DNA of 64,000 bases, taken from the NCBI RefSeq assembly GCF_020216065.1, contig NZ_JAIWNA010000011.1:1-64000 (forward strand), written 5' to 3'. The notes below the pieces were generated by a model. The model was given only the letters and a program-made list of their open reading frames with translations, was not told where the DNA came from and ran no database searches. The position numbers were made by a program, and so were the translations under genes. Below, piece after piece: positions 60,593 through 64,000 of this stretch. This stretch comes from Nocardia rosealba (lineage in GTDB: Bacteria; Actinomycetota; Actinomycetes; Mycobacteriales; Mycobacteriaceae). Each line of letters opens with the position of its first letter. Within the stretch, counting starts at the first letter, position 1.

Positions 60593-61060
60593 CTAGTCGC
60601 ACCCCTCGGCGAGGACCTGGTCCAATTGACTGGACAGGCTTTCGCCGAGGGCGGCCAGCTGGGCTGTCTGGGCGCAGTCGAGACCGTCGAGCACCAGCTT
60701 GCGGACGGCCTCGAGATATCCGGGCGTGGCCTCGATGACCTTCTCGAAACCGTCGTCGGTGAGCACCGCGTACACCCCGCGTCTGCCCGCCGCCGAATCG
60801 CGGCGCGCCCAGCCGAGTCGCTCCAGTTTCGACACCACATGCGACAGTCGCGATAGCGAAGCATTTGCCTTGTGGGCGAGATCACTGAGCTGCATTCGGT
60901 GCCCGGCTTCCTCCGACAGCAGGCTCAGCACCCGGAATTCGAAATGGGTGAGCCCGGACTCGCGCTGCAACCGGGTGTCGAGGGCGGCCGGAACCCTTGT
61001 CATCAGGGCGACTACCGCCTGCCAGGCGCGCTGTTCTACCGGATCCAGCCATCTGGTCAT
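60593..61060 (-). CDS. MarR-family transcriptional regulator
   Basis: A 155-residue MarR regulator. The winged helix-turn-helix is at about 50-100: LSDLAHKANASLSRLSHVVSKLERLGWARR with the wing AAGRRGVYAVLTDDG. It begins at ATG 61060 (MTRWLDPVEQ); GTG 61090 is an alternative. It converges on the GlxA-like gene. The next minus-strand gene upstream encodes a membrane protein ending 144 bases away. Target unknown. Confidence 0.9.
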   Translation of the reverse strand: MTRWLDPVEQRAWQAVVALMTRVPAALDTRLQRESGLTHFEFRVLSLLSEEAGHRMQLSDLAHKANASLSRLSHVVSKLERLGWARRDSAAGRRGVYAVLTDDGFEKVIEATPGYLEAVRKLVLDGLDCAQTAQLAALGESLSSQLDQVLAEGCD

Positions 61061-61203
61061 GGCTGAGGCCGCCTCGCGGTCGGGCGGCACGGATCGAAGG
61101 GAGGGACGCGCACCGGACCGAGTTTGCCACGACGTCGCTGTGGCGTCCGCCGGATCGCCCGGGTCGTGAGGTCACTCACAACCCGGGACGCGTCATCGAA
61201 GCC

Positions 61204-61770
61204 TCAGTACTCGCGAGACTCCTGCGGTGGGACCGTCGGTTCGGGGGTGGCCTTGGCGGCCCGGCGACGGTTGATGCCCCGCTTACCCATCAGACCGAGC
61301 ACGAGGGCGAACACGATCGCGGCCACGATCGCACCGACCAGGCAGGCACCGCGGAACGCGGGCGCGTCGACATCGAGGATGCGTTCACCGGCGTGCGCCG
61401 CATTGTTGCCACCCAGCACGATGGTGAGCGTCATCAGGTTCGGAAGGGAGCCGAGCAGCGCGATGACGACTGCCACCCCGGCGATGAACTTGCCGCCCTT
61501 GCGCTTCCACATCCGCACCGCGAGCAGCAACAGCAGCAGCGGCACCAGGGTGAACACCAGGCCGTAGACCAGGCCCCACCAGATGCCCTGGGTGAAGCTG
61601 CCGTGCACGAGGCTCGCCAGGCGCTGCGCCCACCATCGTGGGATGAACGAGGCCAGGATGAAATAGGCGATCACCAGCACGACCGCTGTCGCCAGGATCA
61701 TGATCGCCCGGTTGCGCCACACGGTAGCCGTGGACTTCTGACCGCTCGACCGCACTTCGCCGGATGTCAT
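61204..61770 (-). CDS. Hypothetical membrane protein
   Basis: A 188-residue protein with four hydrophobic segments (about residues 23-43, 62-82, 93-113 and 140-162), a Lys/Arg-rich loop RMWKRKGGK, and a basic cytoplasmic tail GKRGINRRRAAK. Position relative to bcp and trpE resembles an actinobacterial permease-like gene, but no family is recognised. ATG at 61770 was chosen; upstream frame is Arg-rich non-coding sequence. Confidence 0.7.
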   Translation of the reverse strand: MTSGEVRSSGQKSTATVWRNRAIMILATAVVLVIAYFILASFIPRWWAQRLASLVHGSFTQGIWWGLVYGLVFTLVPLLLLLLAVRMWKRKGGKFIAGVAVVIALLGSLPNLMTLTIVLGGNNAAHAGERILDVDAPAFRGACLVGAIVAAIVFALVLGLMGKRGINRRRAAKATPEPTVPPQESREY

Positions 61771-61834
61771 TGCCCCAGCGTAGGCGCGCCGACGGTGCCG
61801 GGCGCCGATCCGTGCCCGGCGTTTCGCCAGATCG

Positions 61835-62305
61835 CTACCCGGCGGATTTCGCCCGTTCGCGCAGGAAGCGCAACGCCTCGTCGGCGTGCACGGCCGCGCG
61901 CAGTTCACCGGTGACGACCTTCAGGATCGTGCGATCGGTATCGATGACGAAGGTGTGTCGTTTGACCGGGGCCAGCTTGCCGAGTAGCCCGCGTTTGACA
62001 CCGAAACCGGCCGCGACCTCGCCGTCGGCGTCGGAGAGGACCGGATAGTCGAGCCGCTGCTTGCCTGCGAAACCGGCCTGCACCTCGACACTGTCGGTGC
62101 TGATCCCGGCGCAGGACGCGCCGACGGCGGCGAACTCGGCGCTCAGATCACGGAAATGGCAGGCCTCGGCGGTGCAGACCGGAGTGTTGGCGGCCGGGTA
62201 GAAGAACAGCACGAGCGGCCCGCCTGCCAGCAGGGCGTCGAGGGAGCGGAGTTCGCCGGACTGATCGGGAAGTTCGAACTGGGGCGCGGTCTGACCTGGC
62301 TGCAT
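61835..62305 (-). CDS. bcp: Peroxiredoxin, Bcp/PrxQ type
   Basis: Thiol peroxidase of 156 residues. The peroxidatic Cys is Cys44 in NTPVCTAEAC and the resolving Cys is Cys49, the atypical two-Cys PrxQ spacing. FVIDTDRTILKVV and DYPVLSDADGEVAAGFGV blocks are intact. The canonical PxxxT precedes Cys44. ATG at 62305 chosen over the GTG at 62311. Its place before trpE matches bcpB (Rv1608c) in M. tuberculosis. Confidence 0.93.
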   Translation of the reverse strand: MQPGQTAPQFELPDQSGELRSLDALLAGGPLVLFFYPAANTPVCTAEACHFRDLSAEFAAVGASCAGISTDSVEVQAGFAGKQRLDYPVLSDADGEVAAGFGVKRGLLGKLAPVKRHTFVIDTDRTILKVVTGELRAAVHADEALRFLRERAKSAG

Positions 62306-62341
62306 GCGCACGACCCTAGCGGCCGGTACCCGAGCGCAAAA

Positions 62342-62371
62342 GGTCCCCGTTCACGGACGCGAACGGGGACC
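62342..62371 (-). terminator. Intrinsic terminator after the 92-residue hypothetical gene
   Basis: GGTCCCCGTTC (62342-62352) and GAACGGGGACC (62361-62371) form a perfect 11-base stem with an 8-base loop; on the minus strand TTTTGCGC follows. It lies between the stop of the gene at 62396-62674 and the start of bcp, ending the former's transcript. Confidence 0.85.
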
Positions 62372-62395
62372 CGCCTTTCGACCCGCCCTGCGGCT

Positions 62396-62674
62396 CTAAG
62401 GAATCCGCAACAGCGCTTTGATCTCCGGGTTGCGGATCTCCATCACGTCGAGGATGCCGTGCACGCGCAGCATCGGCTCCAGCTTCAGGAGACGATCGCG
62501 GTGCGCTTCGTATTCGACCGGGAACGACTTCTCGTCCAGATCCTGCATGGCCTTGGCGTAGGTGACGAACGACGTGAGCGCGCTCGCCGCGGACTGCTGT
62601 CCAGGACCGTTGTAGTGCTGCGACACAGGGGCCTGCCTGCCCAGCTGTGCGCCCTGATGCGAGGGATTCAACAT
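62396..62674 (-). CDS. Small hypothetical protein
   Basis: A 92-residue protein starting MLNPSHQGAQLGRQAPVSQH. The C-terminal two-thirds (LTSFVTYAKAMQDLDEKSFP to RVHGILDVMEIRNPEIKALL) is helical and charged. AGAGGAGC upstream is a fair ribosome-binding site, and a strong terminator follows, supporting a real single-gene unit. No family recognised; divergent from trpE. Confidence 0.68.
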   Translation of the reverse strand: MLNPSHQGAQLGRQAPVSQHYNGPGQQSAASALTSFVTYAKAMQDLDEKSFPVEYEAHRDRLLKLEPMLRVHGILDVMEIRNPEIKALLRIP

Positions 62675-62831
62675 GGCTCCTCTCGGAAGAAGGGATACCG
62701 CATGCGACATGGAACGCGCGCGAGTGTAGTGATGCCGGTCACGGCCGCATTCGGCGCCCGGTCGTGACGGCCTTCGGCGGGGTGATCGGGGCAGGATGCG
62801 GCCACGTCGCGGCGCCTGGGATGATGGCCGA

Positions 62832-64000
62832 ATGCAGGGCGCGCCGACACCGACCACGACCACCCGCGAGCAGTTCCGGTTGCTCGCCGCCGAGCACCGG
62901 GTGGTCCCGGTGACCCGAAAGGTGCTGGCCGACTCCGAGACTCCGCTCTCGGCCTACCGCAAACTGGCCGACGACCGGCCGGGCACCTTCCTGTTCGAGT
63001 CCGCCGAGAACGGGCGCTCCTGGTCGCGCTGGTCGTTCATCGGCGCGGGCAGTCCGTCGGCACTGACGGTCGTCGACGGTGCGGCCGCCTGGCTCGGCAC
63101 CGTCCCCGCCGACGCGCCCTCGGGCGGTGACCCGCTGCGTGTGCTGCACGAAACCCTCGAACTGCTGCGCACCGAACGCCTGCCCGGCCTGCCCCCGCTC
63201 ACCGGTGGCATGGTCGGCTATCTCGGCTACGACGCGGTCCGCCGCATCGAGCGCCTGCCCGAGCTGGCCGAGGACGATCTGCGGCTGCCCGAGCTGGTTC
63301 TGATGCTGGCCACCGACCTGGCCGCCTTCGACCACCACGAGGGCGCGATCACGCTGATCGCCAACGCGGTGAACTGGAACGGCACCGACGAACACGTCGA
63401 CGCCGCCTACGACGACGCCGTGGCCCGGCTCGACCGGATGACCGCCGCGCTGGCCACGCCTGCATCATCGACGGTGTCGGTCTTCGACCAGCCCGAACCC
63501 GACTACCTGCGCAGGCGGACCACCGAGGAATTCTGCTCGGGCGTGCGTCGGCTCATCAAGGAGATCGAGGCGGGCGAGGCGTTCCAGGTGGTGCTCTCGC
63601 AGCGCTTCGAAATGGATTACACCGGCTCCCCGCTCGCGGTCTACCGGATGCTGCGGGCCTCGAACCCGAGCCCGTACATGTACCTGATGCACATCCCCGA
63701 CGGCGACGGCGGCACCGCGTTCTCCATCGTCGGCTCGAGCCCGGAATCGCTGGTGACCGTGAAAGACGGTGTCGCCACGACACATCCGATCGCGGGCACC
63801 CGCTGGCGCGGAGCGAGCGCCGAGGACGACATCCTGCTCGAGAAGGACCTGCTCGCCGACGACAAGGAGAACGCCGAGCACCTCATGCTCGTCGATCTCG
63901 GCCGCAACGATCTGGGCCGGGTGTGCCGTCCCGGCACGGTGCGCGTCACCCAATACCGGCACGTGGAGCGCTACAGCCACGTGATGCACCTGGTGTCGAC
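62832..64000 (+). CDS. trpE: Anthranilate synthase component I (partial, runs off the window)
   Basis: First enzyme of tryptophan synthesis. The ATG at 62832 starts MQGAPTPTTTTREQFRLLAA, and the frame stays open to the window end (about 389 residues of the usual 510-520). The N-terminal regulatory region includes LLFES-type DRPGTFLFESAENGRSWSRWSFIG (Trp-binding, about 50-73), and the catalytic chorismate domain is present through PIAGTRWRG, ENAEHLMLVDLGRNDLGRVC and VERYSHVMHLVS. No tryptophan-rich leader peptide is visible upstream. Confidence 0.95.
   Translation, partial: MQGAPTPTTTTREQFRLLAAEHRVVPVTRKVLADSETPLSAYRKLADDRPGTFLFESAENGRSWSRWSFIGAGSPSALTVVDGAAAWLGTVPADAPSGGDPLRVLHETLELLRTERLPGLPPLTGGMVGYLGYDAVRRIERLPELAEDDLRLPELVLMLATDLAAFDHHEGAITLIANAVNWNGTDEHVDAAYDDAVARLDRMTAALATPASSTVSVFDQPEPDYLRRRTTEEFCSGVRRLIKEIEAGEAFQVVLSQRFEMDYTGSPLAVYRMLRASNPSPYMYLMHIPDGDGGTAFSIVGSSPESLVTVKDGVATTHPIAGTRWRGASAEDDILLEKDLLADDKENAEHLMLVDLGRNDLGRVCRPGTVRVTQYRHVERYSHVMHLVS

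Noticed and set aside
62675..62831. Tryptophan leader peptide or attenuator before trpE
   Set aside because: The short frames in this stretch contain no Trp codons and no terminator/antiterminator pair is visible.

Overview
The window is high-GC actinobacterial DNA, most likely from Nocardia or a close relative in the Mycobacteriales. The evidence is GTG/ATG starts with tight 1-4 base overlaps, F420/DDN-type oxidoreductases, and a backbone in the same order as the Mycobacterium tuberculosis block from bioB to trpE: bioB-bsaP-DUF2567, nrtR/nadABC, hisDCBH-hisA-impA-hisF-hisI, bcp, trpE. That synteny is recalled, not searched. I see no phage genes, transposases, CRISPR array or tRNA.

Layout. 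Bases 1-331 are the end of an rRNA operon (23S 3' end, 5S, terminator). 0.5-5.3 kb: a xylose-type ABC importer with its ROK regulator and a DDN-family oxidoreductase. 5.3-8.4 kb (minus): a BtuFCD-type cobalamin importer behind a cobalamin riboswitch. 8.4-13.7 kb (plus): an organosulfur ABC importer, a flavin monooxygenase and an MFS exporter, with an 18-codon Cys-Cys ORF bridging the last two genes. 13.7-16.7 kb: a mycothiol-dependent-isomerase-like protein, a truncated AraC-like regulator, an alpha/beta hydrolase and a TetR regulator. 16.8-19.6 kb: biotin synthase with its auxiliary protein BsaP and small conserved genes; a BioQ-like operator overlaps the bioB promoter. 19.6-24.9 kb: NrtR and the NAD de novo operon nadABC. 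24.9-36.5 kb: a TGA-interrupted small gene, a winged-helix protein, a TAXI-type TRAP importer, arylamine N-acetyltransferase, an OafA-like acyltransferase, a penicillin-binding lipoprotein and a Ser/Thr kinase.

36.7-57.8 kb holds the histidine genes in three pieces: hisDCBH, then hisA-impA-hisF, then hisI. The first gap (40.4-46.9 kb) carries cupin, hydrolase, AraC, DUF2786, tandem LysR and repetitive secreted-protein genes. The second (49.4-57.5 kb) carries an acyl-CoA dehydrogenase, a nocardia-type secreted protein, a LivKMHFG importer and a PucR regulator; hisI follows that regulator by 7 bases. 57.8-64 kb: an AlkD-like protein, a DJ-1 protein, a GlxA-type regulator, MarR, a membrane protein, a Bcp peroxiredoxin and the start of trpE, which runs off the end.

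The genes combine primary biosynthesis (biotin, NAD, histidine, tryptophan) with nutrient import (sugar, B12, organosulfur, C4/unknown carboxylates, branched-chain amino acids or related acids), each with a visible local regulator or cis-element. The most interesting items are the Cys-Cys bridging ORF, the split his operon, the BioQ-type box before bioB-bsaP, the B12 riboswitch, the palindromic 15-base repeats inside the TRAP permease, and the TGSA-repeat secreted protein. No wholly new multi-gene system is evident; these are candidates for local novelty.
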